NCBI GenBank assembly: GCA_012845835.1
Contig: JABAKD010000010.1
Location: 2,227,501 to 2,291,500, forward strand
DNA: 64,000 nt
Direction: 5' to 3'
DNA from: Undaria pinnatifida
Lineage: Eukaryota; Sar; Phaeophyceae; Laminariales; Alariaceae
This document shows, one piece after another, positions 1 through 11,600 of this stretch. Under the pieces are notes generated by a model. The model had not been told where the DNA came from. It worked only from the letters and a program-made list of their open reading frames with translations, and ran no database searches. The position numbers and the translations under genes are program-made. Numbering within the stretch: the stretch's first letter is position 1; every line of letters starts with the position of its first letter.

Positions 1-517
1 AACAGAAGAAAAACAAGCTATGGCCGCATTCCCAGCTAGGGGGGAGCAAAACACCATCCAGAAAACGAAAGAACTCCAGCCACCGTTTCACTCCCAGCGC
101 AGGAGGGGGCGGGGCGAAAACGTGGAGAACGGCAGGGCACAAAGCGATGGTCCTGAGCCGCACCATGAGCAGCAAAATTTACCAGACCACCCCCGGCTTC
201 GAGCGTGGCGGAGGTTCGGAAGGACGAAAAAAAAATATCGTAAATAAACACGATCCTATGCCGCAGTGTGAGCGGCCAGATTCACAGACCGCCCCGGACT
301 CAAAAAGTCGTGAAGGCCAAACAAATCGAAAACATTCCCGGCCTTTTCGGCACTACCAACGCTACTGTACCATCTACACTATCGTTGGGGTTTCGGGTCA
401 CATTTCCGTAATACAACATAATTAACTAGTAGAGATCTGCTCAGCTATCATGCCGTTAACATAGAGTTTTCCGCCTGACATATACAGCAAGCCCGCCCCC
501 CTTACTAGTACTAATGC
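1..517. other. No gene recognised at left edge
   Basis: Short overlapping reading frames only, none with a recognisable motif or a convincing splice context. The stretch ends at the TGGTG target-site duplication of the copia element that follows. Confidence 0.5.
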
Positions 518-522
518 TGGTG

Positions 523-809
523 TGTTGATTGTATGCTTGGATATGATGCGGATATGATGACGGTTGAGTATTGTAGGGGTTTCCAGTGATAAGTTGGCTA
601 CATAATAGCGGGATATCGGGATGGTGGAAATACTCCGCCTATTTATCCGCCTTTCTTCCTGGCGAGCGCACTCCATGCTGCGCCTTGGCTAGGAGCAACG
701 TAATATATATTTGTTCGTCTTATACATGTCTTCATACCGGTGACTCCACTACCCCACTATTGTCAGTTCAACGGGTAAGCCCTCTACGCTTCGTAGGGAT
801 CAACAAACA
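523..809 (+). repeat. 5' LTR of the copia element
   Basis: A 287-bp repeat starting TGTTGATTGTATG and ending GGGATCAACAAACA, preceded by the TGGTG target duplication. It matches 2683-2969 apart from one substitution noticed at 722. Confidence 0.93.
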
Positions 810-1551
810 CGATAACGGCAGAAGAAACCCGTTAGAAAAGGGCCTTAAACTCGAAGAGTTCGATGCGACTGAACCTGAGGGTGACTGGCCTTTCCGTGAA
901 CTGGTAGGGTGCTTGATGTGGCTTGCCAATCAGACACGTCCGGATATTGCGAACGCAGTGAGAGCGGTAGCCAGGTACACCAACTCGCCCAGGGCGATAC
1001 ACTGGAAGACAGCGGTTGGCATTTTAGAGTATGTTTTTTTCACGAGTGATTTTGGCATTACTTTTCAGAGAGGTAAGGGACTGGAGCTGGTTGCGTATGC
1101 GGATGCAGACTACGCCAGCAATGCCACTGATAGGAGGTCGGTTTCCGGTGGGGCTGTTATGTGCGCAGGAGCATGCGTGTGCTGGTTTTCGAGGACTCAA
1201 AAGTGCGTGACGCTTTCGACCACAGAAGCCGAGTACGTAGCACTAGCAGACACCATCAAGGAGGTGATTTTCTTGCGGTACGTGTGGAGTTTTATTTTGC
1301 CTGGCCTTGGTTCCACATGCATCACGGTTTTTGAGGACAACAAGGGGGCAAGGCACCTGGCTCATAATCCGGTGTGCGCGTCGAATTCGAAACACATCGA
1401 CATTAGGCACCATTTCCTCCGTGAGCTTGTATTCAGGGGAGAGTTTGACATTGTCGCCGTAGAGTCTGAACAGCAACACGCAGACTTCCTGACGAAGGCA
1501 CTTGCCGGTCCAGTTTTTCGTTTTCACCGGGATTTTGTGATGAACATTTGA
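810..1551 (+). pseudogene. Copia pol 3' end: reverse transcriptase tail plus RNase H
   Basis: The frame is open from the 5' LTR edge to a TGA at 1549-1551. Its product carries the end of a copia reverse transcriptase (GDWPFRELVGCLMWLANQTR, then RPDIANAVRAVARY) and a copia RNase H. The RNase H active-site patches are visible in order: VAYADADYA (about 1090), STTEAEYVALAD (about 1218), EDNKGA (about 1333), KHIDIRHHFLREL (about 1390) and DFLTKAL (about 1483). About 245 codons remain of a polyprotein that is normally well over 1,000 residues. The frame upstream of 810 lies inside the LTR and is not pol. I infer no function for this copy, although the RNase H frame is intact. Confidence 0.9.
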
Positions 1552-1620
1552 CTTTGGGAGAACGGTGGAATATGTCATGATTTAGTACGCTAGGTTCGTT
1601 TTTTTTGTTTAATAATGATA

Positions 1621-1905
1621 GCTGAGCCAAATCGTTCAGATTATATTTTTGGGGGGATTTGGGGGCGATGACGATTTTTGGCAACTACCCGGGGTCATCC
1701 CCGCGTAATCAGTCTATGGTTTTCTCAACTAGCCCCGTAATGAGACCCAGCTGAGCCAAATCGTCCAGTTTATATTGTTTTTGGGGTTCGGGGACGGCAA
1801 CGGTTTTTCGGTAAACTACCGGGGGTCATCCCTGCGTAATCAGTCTATGGGTTCCTCAACTAGCCCCGTAATGATACCCAGCTGAGCCAAACCGTTTAGT
1901 TTTCA
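1621..1905 (+). repeat. Tandem repeat of about 130 bp inside the copia element
   Basis: GCTGAGCCAAA(T/C)CGTT/C recurs at 1621, 1750 and 1881. Intervening sequence including GTAATCAGTCTATGG and CAACTAGCCCCGTAATGA is shared, so two full copies (129 and 131 bp) and a partial third are present. They lie between the pol stop codon and the 3' LTR. Confidence 0.85.
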
Positions 1906-1995
1906 TCCTGCAAGGAGGGGTCACGCCCACCTGTTAACGTTTGTGCGGGGAAGGATTCGCTTGACCACTTGAGAGGATTATGGCTCGTTAAGTAG

Positions 1996-2070
1996 GAAAA
2001 AGGTCTCAAACTCGACGAGTTCGATACGTCTGAACCCGAGGGCGACTAACTTTTTCGCGAGCTGATTTGA
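1996..2070 (+). repeat. Decayed second copy of the pol segment at 842-905
   Basis: AAACTCGACGAGTTCGATAC (about 2007) and the following GAACCCGAGGGCGACTAAC parallel 847-890. In this copy the conserved GDW tryptophan codon has become TAA, so it is a dead duplicate left by internal rearrangement of the element. Confidence 0.7.
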
Positions 2071-2682
2071 ATTGTTTCTTGACGTATTATTCTGCATATA
2101 CTAGCTGGATTTTCGTACTTTTAAAGAGTGCATGGTAGTTAGGGAGGCAAGTAATTATTTCTTTGTTTTTGAAACATTACTGTTTTCGCGATTGCGTTGT
2201 CTAGTATGGCATTATCTTTCTCGGGATTTGAGCGTTTGGAATTTGAATGGATTTTTAGTATGTACCCAGCCGGGAGGCGTTTGTCTCATTCGAAAGTGAG
2301 TTTTGAGACTGCTGTCCAATCACACTTGTTAGCGCCCCTGTTCTATGAAGCTGACAACCGTTTTATAAGGCAAGGCTGAATGCTGATTATAAGGCCGATG
2401 TTTGAGTTTTCGGTCTATGAATTTCGGATTTGAGTTTTTGTATTTGGGCTAAGGATTTTACGACTTAAATCTTAGCTTCGTGAAGATTGATGTTGAATAC
2501 TGTCCCTGAATTGTATCTCTAGATTTATGGAGTGCTTTTTAAGGACTATGGTGTTGCAATATTTCTTTCTTGTCACGGAGGTACTGGGAGGATATTGATT
2601 GACCGTAATTTTCATTGAATCGTTTTACCCTGATGATATGACAATGTAGCATCATACCGTATCATTTACGAAGCAGGGAGGC

Positions 2683-2969
2683 TGTTGATTGTATGCTTGG
2701 ATATGATGCGGATATGATGACGGTTGAGTATTGTAGGGGTTTCCAGTGATAAGTTGGCTACATAATAGCGGGATATCGGGATGGTGGAAATACTCCGCCT
2801 ATTTATCCGCCTTTCTTCCTGGCGAGCGCACTCCATGCTGCGCCTTGGCTAGGAGCAACGTAATATATATTTGTTCGTCTTAAACATGTCTTCATACCGG
2901 TGACTCCACTACCCCACTATTGTCAGTTCAACGGGTAAGCCCTCTACGCTTCGTAGGGATCAACAAACA
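2683..2969 (+). repeat. 3' LTR of the copia element
   Basis: The second 287-bp copy, followed directly by the TGGTG target duplication at 2970-2974. Confidence 0.93.
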
Positions 2970-2974
2970 TGGTG

Positions 2975-5900
2975 TGACAAGTACTTCAGTCGTCGCGATG
3001 CAAAAACAAAATGTACTTGACTGGTCAACATACTTATGATGGCCAACGTACTCGTGACAAAATCCACGCATTGCTCGGCTCGATCCCCGTGGCGGTATGC
3101 TGTGATTGCCACAACACATAGCTGCAGTGCTGAGGGGGGTTCCCATCGAAGACACCTACTTCATTAAGAGCAGCGGCCTTGTCTGCACATAAAATAGACT
3201 AGTTAGTTGTCTGTTTCGCACATCGGCGTTGCCAAAACAGCAACAACCAGTTGCCATTTCCACTCTCCGTGTGACGCACACCAGTACGATTACTGTCGAG
3301 TTGCAAATGCTGCATTAGGACCCACACCAATCATTAGCACTTTCTCGCAATAATAGCCCCTACGCCTCACGCTGTCGGACGGCGATACTACGGACAATGA
3401 TGAGGTGTTGAAAATGATGCTGCTGACCGGAGCGCCCAGCGTCGGAAATTATCTCAATGGAATCATTGGTCGGTACCCTCATGGCCTCAAGTGCCTTAAC
3501 CGAGAGCTTTTTCGTGCCCAAACCGGGGTTGAAGTGGAACGTCGGCGCTTGTCGCAATAGTGCCGCTGCCTATTTCTACTGGCCAGTATTCCCGCAGGCC
3601 ATGATTTAAGCGCTGGGCAGACCGAGGATGGATCTGGTCCTTGCCATCGACATTTGTCTCCAGGACACCGAAGTTACCACGGTAGATTTCGCCACGTTAC
3701 CATCCGCAAGCGTCCTCGGCGTCATGATGTGCTCATGCAAAAGGCGTGAGCCGCGTCTTCGCAATACTGTCAACGAACTCGCCCGCTCGCACTAGAAAGA
3801 ACATTGAAACGGAAAGACACCGACGCGTGCTACAACAGAAGTAGCGTTTTTTGGCTAACAATGTATATGAATGACGGGGCGGGGCTCCTTAGCCCACCTT
3901 AACCCAAAATTGTCGGAACTTCATCCTATTTTTTGAAGCATGAACGATTTTTATACCTAGGCCATGAGTCTGTTCATCAGGTTTCTCTTTCGGCTAACTA
4001 CAGCGAGCGTTTTTTGGATGAGGTCGTAGGTAGAGCTCTTCAAGCAAGGGGCCTCAGGAAACAACAAAAGGGCACTGTACCTCTACCGTAGCATGCATCC
4101 ACCGTCGTTAGGGGCACCAAACGGAGAACAATTTGTGGAGGCTTTTTTATCGACGGCGGGGAGAGTGCAAAACGCCGAGCGGTGCGTCAATGGAAAGACG
4201 TCGACGACTGTTCGCATCAGAGAACAATCCACAACGAACGGCATTGTTCCCAAATACATATTTTTCGCTGTGTCTGCCCCCCTTGTTCTGCATATTAATC
4301 GTCTGAGCAGTAGACTCCCATGGGTTGGTTGTCTAGCGTAACCCTGTTGCCACGGTTAGAACGATCCAACGATAATTTTTATTCGTTTGTATTCCGAGGA
4401 CCAACGCCCGAATGGGTAGAGGGTGGACCGTAACTGGACCAAGTCCGGCGGAAGGCCATCTCCCATGGCCAGGGGTTTTGTTAGTGGGTGAGCTTGCGCA
4501 AGTCCCACACTACCCGGAAAGATGACATTCCGGGTGGCTATCTCCACCGAAACTGACCCTCAGGGGACAGGCCGGGTCGACATACACACGCACCCGTATA
4601 CAACGGCAGCTTGCGCTGCCGGGGTTGTAACGAAGACCACTGATAGGGACAGCTTACGCTATACCTACAATGGAACTCGAAGGGTGCGCCAGCTAGCGTT
4701 GGGCTGCGAAAGCAACTGAGTTAAATCGACACACGACGCGTATGAAAATACGCGGAAGTGTGGTGAGCTAAAGCTTTATTTTTCCCCATCCGCCGGAGGA
4801 TTAAAAAAAAAAAAGAAAAAAAGTTTGTATTGAAAAAACGTGGGTGCAGCTCTAAAAGAATTAGGATGTTCGGTGCGAGGTCAGCCATCGGTATCTATCA
4901 ACGAATCCATGGCTATACCTCTCATCGGTAGCCGCTAGGGCAGGCTCATATCGCTGATCGCGACGTGGTCGCAGAAACGCTTTGAGCAGACGTTTAGTTT
5001 TCTTCCACCGACGGCCGTTTTGACAATAGGGCCTGCAGTGTTCGAAACGTAGTTTTCCAAATCCGTCCTGACCACTCTATGTAAGACTTGATATGCATCA
5101 AATTTCGACGATGAAACTCTGCGCGAGACAAGGCATTTTCTGCATTCAATTAACCTCCCCCACGTGCATACGAACTTGAACATTCTTCGCTCCTCGAACG
5201 TATACTGTGCGTGTACGTCACTCAACCTGCCGCCAACCCTGTGGTACTGCCTGTGTAGTAGCCATTTTCCAACTCAAAACCTCCAAGGAAGCGATTGTAT
5301 CTACTCACTACTCACTGGCGAAGTAAGTGGATTAAAGCAACTGATGCATGAATGATCGAGAGCGTGAATAAATGAATCGCCTCAAATATCATTCCAACCT
5401 AGCTAGGTCTAATGCCCCACCCGCCTGCAAAGCCACGGTGAGTATTTCCAAAATAGAGCCACTTCGTCACCCGAGGTTCTGTCTTCAGTTCAAACGCTTA
5501 CAGTTTTTTTTGGGGGGGGCATTCTTCCACCCCAAAGGGCCTGGAGCCTGTCCTATGACCACGGACTTAATTATGCGAGCTAATGTGAGAACAACAACAG
5601 TGCACCTGCAACGCAAGGCCGAATTAAACGCTCGCCCCACCATCCAGTAAGCCATATCGAACGCCAACCGATATTTCATATTTCATGCCCGTATGACCTT
5701 CAGCACGCACCACGACGACTGGGGCACTTACATTTACAGTAATATACATACATCAAGGCCGCATTCCTTCAAAGCATGTCGGGACAACCAACGACAGCCA
5801 AACCCATAAGGGACTCAAATGCAAGTCTGGGGATAACCAGGAAGATAAGCAACCCTCACTCACAAATTCGGCACAAACGAGGGAGACGACATTAATATAA

Positions 5901-6117
5901 CGGGGGAAAGGGCAACAAGTATGGGTGTGGTCTCATGCCGTCACAAGAGGCCTTATTAATCCCAAACTACGTACGGATTGAGCTACGTATGTACGTCGCA
6001 ACGTCATACCAGTAGTCTGAAACCTGAAAAGAGGGGACGCCAACAGGAGGTCCCATTTTCGGGACGGCCAGCTGATGTTGCTTGGAGAATGTGCGGAGTG
6101 AGCTCTCACTCCCACGG
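2975..6117. other. Intergenic, no gene recognised
   Basis: No reading frame here has a recognisable motif. It holds a dispersed 58-bp repeat copy (5543-5600), a 50-bp sequence near 4703-4753 that resembles 21968-22018, and short sequences (about 5739-5782 and 5958-6008) that recur just beyond the foldback element at 7424-7512. Confidence 0.5.
5543..5600 (+). repeat. Dispersed repeat with GGAGCCTGTCC core
   Basis: GGAGCCTGTCC(T)(A/G)TGACCACGGACTT followed by ATTATGCG and TAATGTGAGAACAACAACA occurs here and at 10398-10457. A related inverse copy lies at 48493-48545, where GGAGCCTGTCCTGTGACCAG, ATTATGGCGATGAGTTGACG and TGAGAACAACA are present. The origin is unknown. Confidence 0.8.
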
Positions 6118-7366
6118 ATGCACATTATTTGGCCTTTTGGCGGAGGTCCGCGGCAACGACCGCAGAACTTCCGTGGACTTCTGTAGGTGTTGCGACGGGT
6201 TACTGTGGAATCCGTGGGTTCCCAGGGCAAGTGCTACGGCTCTTGGCATTTCCACGGCAAATGCCACGGTTGTAGCTACGGCATGTGCCGCGATTCTGTC
6301 CGTGGCAAACTCCGTCGTACCAACCATGGCAACCCTGGAAGTCCGCGGCAATTGCCACGGCAGTTTCCGCGGAAACTGCGTGGAAACTTCCCCGGCCATC
6401 CGCGGCCATCGCCACGGCAACGCGGCAATCACCACGGAAGTCCGCGGAAGTCCGCGGCAATTGCCACGGCAGTTTCCGCGGATGTCCAACCGAAGCAATT
6501 TTAACGGCCATCTGCGGCCGTCCGCGGCCATTGTCACCGCAATCCTCCGATACGCGGCGATTACCACCGATGTCCGCTGAAGTTCGCTGCAATTTCCGCA
6601 GCACGTGCCACGGTTCTGTCCGTGGCAAACTCCGCCGTACCAATCGTGCCCACGGAAGTCCGTATGGGTTAGGGTTAGGGTTAGGGTTAGTTCCATAGTT
6701 TTGAAAGACACAATAATGTAAGACACTCGATGTCTGCGGAAGTCCACGGCGATTTCCACGGCAGTTTCCGCGGACGTCCAACCACAGCAATTTCCACGGC
6801 CATCCGCGTCCGTCCGCGGCCGTAGCCGTGAGTCTTGCCGTGGGTGTCGGCGGGCGCAGCCGTGGGTATCGCCGTGGGCGTTTCCGAGGACCTATCCGCG
6901 GATGCCCGCGGACATTGCCGTGGGCGTTTCCGTGGACCTATCCGCGGACGCCCGCGGACATTTCCGTCGACAAGTCCGTGGGTGTTTCCGTGGACGTGTC
7001 CGTGGGTGTGTCCGTGAGCGTTGCCGTGGGTGCTTCGGTGGACGTTTTCCGTGGGTGGCCGCGGCCTCGCCGTGGCATGCCGTGGGTGCTGCCGTGAAGA
7101 TTGCTGTGGACATTGCCGTGGACCTTGCCGTGGAGTTTACAGTGGAAATTGCCATGGCTAATGCCATGGGCCTCCACTGTGTTCCGTTACTCGCCGCGGT
7201 ATTCCGTGGAAGCCCATGGAATGTCTGTGGAAGCCAGCGGAAGGTCCGCGGTAGCCCGTGGAGTGTCCGCAGTTGTCCGTGGAACGCCGTGGACATGGCC
7301 GTGGAATGCCGTGGAGGTCCGTAGACACTGCCGTGGTGCTCCGCAAAAAAGGCAAATAATGTACAT
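6118..7366. mobile_element. 1.25-kb foldback element of CCGCGG/CCACGG units
   Basis: The ends form an inverted repeat. The left end (6118-6154) starts ATGCACATTATTTGGCC; the reverse complement of the right end (7330-7366) starts ATGTACATTATTTGCC, and both continue into GCGGAG...CC(G/A)CGGC. Similarity continues weakly outward by about 20 bp. Read inward from either end, the interior is made of short degenerate units around CCACGG, CCGCGG, TTGCCACGG and TTTCCGCGG; the dominant strand polarity flips near 6,820. The units leave most frames open, which is why long overlapping reading frames appear; none looks like a protein family. This resembles a foldback or MITE-type DNA element without transposase. 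A target duplication was not resolved. Confidence 0.75.
6666..6690 (+). repeat. Interstitial telomere-type repeat (TTAGGG)
   Basis: Four consecutive GGGTTA units lie inside the foldback element. TTAGGG is the telomere repeat reported for brown algae, among many other eukaryotes. The short array away from any chromosome end suggests capture during break repair or a functional part of the element. Confidence 0.9.
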
Positions 7367-8652
7367 CGCGGGAGCAGTAACTCTGGGTGGGTCTCCGGCT
7401 AGTCGCAGCAGAGAGGCATCACAAATCCCAAACTATGTACGGGTCAAGCCACGTCGCAATGTTACAACAGTAAGCCTACATACATCAACGCCACATTCCT
7501 TCAAAGCAAGATTGACCAAGAAATTTCGTGCAGCAGGCAAATACCGTACACATCCGCATGATGTATCTACAGGATGGCTTGGAGTACGCAAGCCGCAGGC
7601 CATTCCTGGTATACCGTGATTAGCGTCTGGTATGCTATCGTACCTTAGATGAGGCGCTAATGGCAGCGATCTCTGCTTCCATATCGACGTATCCATGATA
7701 CAACCGCCGCGGCGCAAGCGGGACGTGGGCAGCAGACAAGCTTATCCGGGCAATTATTAATAGTGATGAGAGGTACGACTATTAGTCTAATATGCGACTA
7801 TTAATAGGCGACTGATTTGATCTACCGTACACTCGCACAACGAGGACCCACGCGCACGGCTTTCAGGTATAATCAAATCCAACACTCAACGGTTACGCGC
7901 GAGCGACTCTACAGACCACAAACGGCATAACCACTGCCTTGCCTGTTGCTGCGTAAATTCAGTCGTGTTGGGGGTGCGGTGTAGCATGCAGAAGTGTAAC
8001 GAACGAATCACTCCGGACTTTGGATTGATTGTTCCAAGATTTAGATTTTGGAGCTCTGCAGACACTCCCGCCGGACCTTCCGGACACGTCCGCTTTCGAC
8101 GCTGTGGAAGCGGTAGGCGCTGATATCGTCTGGATAAGCATACCAGCACACCCCACGTGCTTCACTCTCTCGTGCTGGCAGCTCTTCGCCGTGAGAGACC
8201 GCGAGAGGCTACGTTGCGTGCCGAGTCGAATATCCTTTTACATCGAGGAATCTATGCTGCTGGTCTTGCCCCAAGTGGTCTCCCGCGGGCACTCTAATCT
8301 TTCAGTTGTAACTGGGGAGTTCCTCATACATGGGTGCACTGTGACACGGGGATAGGAACTCGACCTAAAAGGCGAAAATGTACCAGAAACCCACCCCTCG
8401 CATCGCACGCCCAGCTTGCCGTCGCACCCGCACCGCCGCACTGCAAGGAGGGACCGAACAGGCACGAAGACGCAGCTCCCACCCTCCCGAGGTCGCTGGT
8501 CGCAGTACCTAAATACTCACCCCGGGGCCCGAGGAACTCAGTTCTGTCGTTTCGCTTACAAGCGACCCCCAGGTCTCTTTTGATTGTTGATTTGGATTGT
8601 GTTTGCGGAGAAATAAAGGAGCCCTCCGCGCGACATATCTCGGCAGGACTCG
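7367..8652. other. Upstream region of the SLC44-like gene, no other gene seen
   Basis: No supported coding sequence. It includes 7424-7512, which resembles two pieces left of the foldback element (5958-6008 and 5739-5782). The last few hundred bases should contain the promoter and 5' untranslated region of the gene starting at 8653; I see no unambiguous core promoter element. Confidence 0.4.
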
Positions 8653-11600
8653 ATGGCGAACTTTAAACACGAGCAGCGGGTCGAATTCATTCAGGGAGAA
8701 CCCGTACATGACGTGGACCTCGAGAATGACAGTGGTGCGTTCCTGGCGCAAGACGACAATTTGGAGGCTCCGCTGCTGCCGTTGGCGGTCGATGCTGTAA
8801 GCAACAGGGGTCACGCGGCTTCAACCAAGGTCGCAGCCAAGGACAAGGGATGGGCCACCGCCTTCAAGCTCAACGTGGTGGTGACCCTGATTGCGGCTGT
8901 CTGCTTCGGGAAGATGGCCCTAGACGCGATAGCCAGCGACTCTCTGTCTGGAGCGGGGCGCCGTCGCCTTCAGGTTCGCGGGGATTCTGGTAAGTTACTT
9001 CGGATTTTGTGTTTTGTGAGCATTTCACGCGTGGCACATTTTGAGGGTACCTTGGTATTGCCTGGGTACTTGATTAATAAGTTCAAAGTGCGTGCTGCTG
9101 TCATCGTTCCGGTCATCGTTCCATCTTCCCAAGAGGCACCATATTATCGGGTATATTTGGTAGGGTTGGTCCTCAGATGTGGCCGTATATTCGCTCTCGG
9201 CTTGCATGAACACTGAAGGTTGTCAATACTAAATAAGACGCTCTTCTACGGTTCGAGTACAGGCTATCAAAGAAAGCTTTCCGACCTACAGAGTACCTCT
9301 GGTATCTCCTCGGTTGTCGCATTCATACGAATCGTACTACGAGTACAGCAGTCAGTAGGTGGTACGAAAAGCATGCCCTGTGCTTTCCAAGAATTCACGA
9401 GCAGAAGCAACCCCCTCTTTTTGCTAGAAAAATGCAAAGTTGAGTTTCAACCATTCAATCGGTCGTACTCACATCTGACGTTTTTAATTTTTTACGTAAA
9501 CAAAATCTATAAAGACGTCAGTTGTGAGATCGACGAATTTAGGGTCGATGCTCATCTTTGCAAGCTGCGTTGTTGGTACTTGTATTTTACTATTTGGTTA
9601 GTGTTTTCACTTAATTAATGGGAGGTGTCCTGTTATGTTACATAAGTTGTTATTTTATAGAAGTATAGACTACATATTTTAATTACGTCAGCCGTGAGTT
9701 CGACGAATTTCAGCTCAATACCTGTACAGCAGTACTCATCTTTGCAAGCTGCGTTGTTGATACTTGTAATGCACTGCTGTGTAGATGAGTTTTTTCATAA
9801 TGGGAGGGGTCCTATTCTGTTGTTTTGAAAAAATATACTCGTACTATATGTATATGTATAATTGTGATTTTTTTTTTCCCCCTTCGGGCACATCTCTTCG
9901 TGGTCGCACCTTTTTCCGAAACGTCGGGTGGGGTGGGCACAATTCGACCGTCGGGCTCACGTTGCTGGAGGTTTGGGCGCGATCCGTGCAGTGTGTCGCG
10001 CGTGGCAAGCCTTCTAAACTTTCCTGACCTTGGGCACACTTAAGGCAAATCCGCGGGTTTCCGCAACATCCCCGGGATTTGGGTTTCTGCATCCCTTATC
10101 CCCGCTGACGCACGTAAAACTTGGATGCGAACCCGGCTTTTCTGCTCTCGTAGAGGGTACACATTTCTTTCCCTCTTTTTGAACAGAGCACCATGCTACG
10201 ATCCTGCCGCCCAGCAGCAGTCCAGCCCCCTAGCAGCAGCCTGCAACTGTATGCGCGTGTGGCTGCTGCTGTAGTATCCGATTCTTTGATCGGAGCGTGG
10301 CATTTGGAGGCATGAATTGCGTCAGCTGTGATATATGCGTGTACCACCTTGGGTTGTGTGTGTTTTCCCTGGGGTATTCCTCAGCTCCAGAATGACTGGA
10401 GCCTGTCCTGTGACCACGGACTTGATTATGCGATTTAATGTGAGAACAACAACAACAACCCCATATTTCTGTTGTGTTGCCGCATCGGACGCATCTCGAT
10501 TGCATGTCCATAGATCGCGCCAATTTCGTCGGTAATATTGGAACCTTTTTGATAATAATTGATATACTAACCCATCCTTACATTTGTGTCCAAAGATGAA
10601 GTATTTTTCACCTTTTTCCGTACTACATACCAAAGGGGTATTGTTTTGTGTCGGAGATTCTGCTCACGCCACAGATGATAGGTACCAAACATGAGGACGG
10701 CACAACGCTACGTGTACAACCCTACCGCACAGCAGCAGTAGTGGGATAGATCATGTACATGCGCGTGGCGAGTCCTCGCTATGCTGAGGCGAGTTGATTT
10801 TGTCTCCAGTCCACAAGGGGACGATTTTGAATCGGACGACGATCAAAACAATCCAGCGTAATTTTGCTTGACTATTAAAAGCAAACAGCAGTGGATATAG
10901 GCGCTGATGGCGCCACGCTACGATCCTGCCGCCCAGCAGCGGTCCAGCCTCCGAGCATCAGCAGCCTGCAACTACATGCGCGTGTGGCTGCGGTTGTAGA
11001 AGCTGGTTCTTTGATCGGAGCGTGCCATTTGTCACCCCACCATACCCCATATTTCCGCCGTGCTGCCACTTCGTTCTGTAGACACGCCTAAGCTAGGCAA
11101 GGTCTACTGACCAGAAAGTATCCCCCCTTGGCCTGAGGGGGGCTGGTCAGCACCATTCAGGTGCTAAGAAAGGAGAGAGAAGTTGTTGTATTTGCTCCGA
11201 ACACAAGAAAACAAGCGATCTTAACTTTATCCCCGAATCCCTATAATTGAATCCAGAAGAGGATAAGTCGAAACCCCTACTACAGTAGTTGTCTTCAGAT
11301 GTAGATAACGTTCACGCACCACATCAGATCCTCAACAGTCAATCACCACCAAGAAGATCAACTGTCGTGTCTTGCCAACAACACTACACACTCTCTGGTG
11401 CTCCACTGTCCACAATGCCCTCAAAAGCGCATCTCCATTGCATCCATATATCGCGCCAATTTGGGCGGTAATATAGGAACATTTTGATTGTAATTTATAT
11501 ACCAACCCATCCTTATATTTATGTCCAAATAGACAGAGTGTTTTTACGTCCATCACAAAGGGGTAATCATGTTAAGGGTCGGAGATTTTGCTCACACCAC

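Larger units (their letters stand above)
523..2969 (+). mobile_element. Internally deleted Ty1/copia LTR retrotransposon
   Basis: Two 287-bp direct repeats (523-809 and 2683-2969) bound the element. Each begins TGTTGATTG and ends ATCAACAAACA, giving the TG...CA ends and short inverted repeat typical of LTRs. The 5-bp sequence TGGTG occurs immediately outside both ends (518-522 and 2970-2974), which is a target-site duplication. The LTRs differ at one position that I can see (T at 722 versus A at 2882), so the insertion is young. A purine-rich tract (about 2670-2682) precedes the 3' LTR. Only the end of pol survives inside: gag, protease, integrase and most of reverse transcriptase are absent, and pol sequence begins right at the 5' LTR edge, so no usual primer binding site is seen. 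The copy is therefore non-autonomous. Confidence 0.93.

Noticed and set aside
6106-7619. Several overlapping reading frames of 130-217 residues on both strands
   Set aside because: All lie in the CCGCGG/CCACGG repeat block, whose short units keep most frames open; the peptides are low-complexity and match no family.
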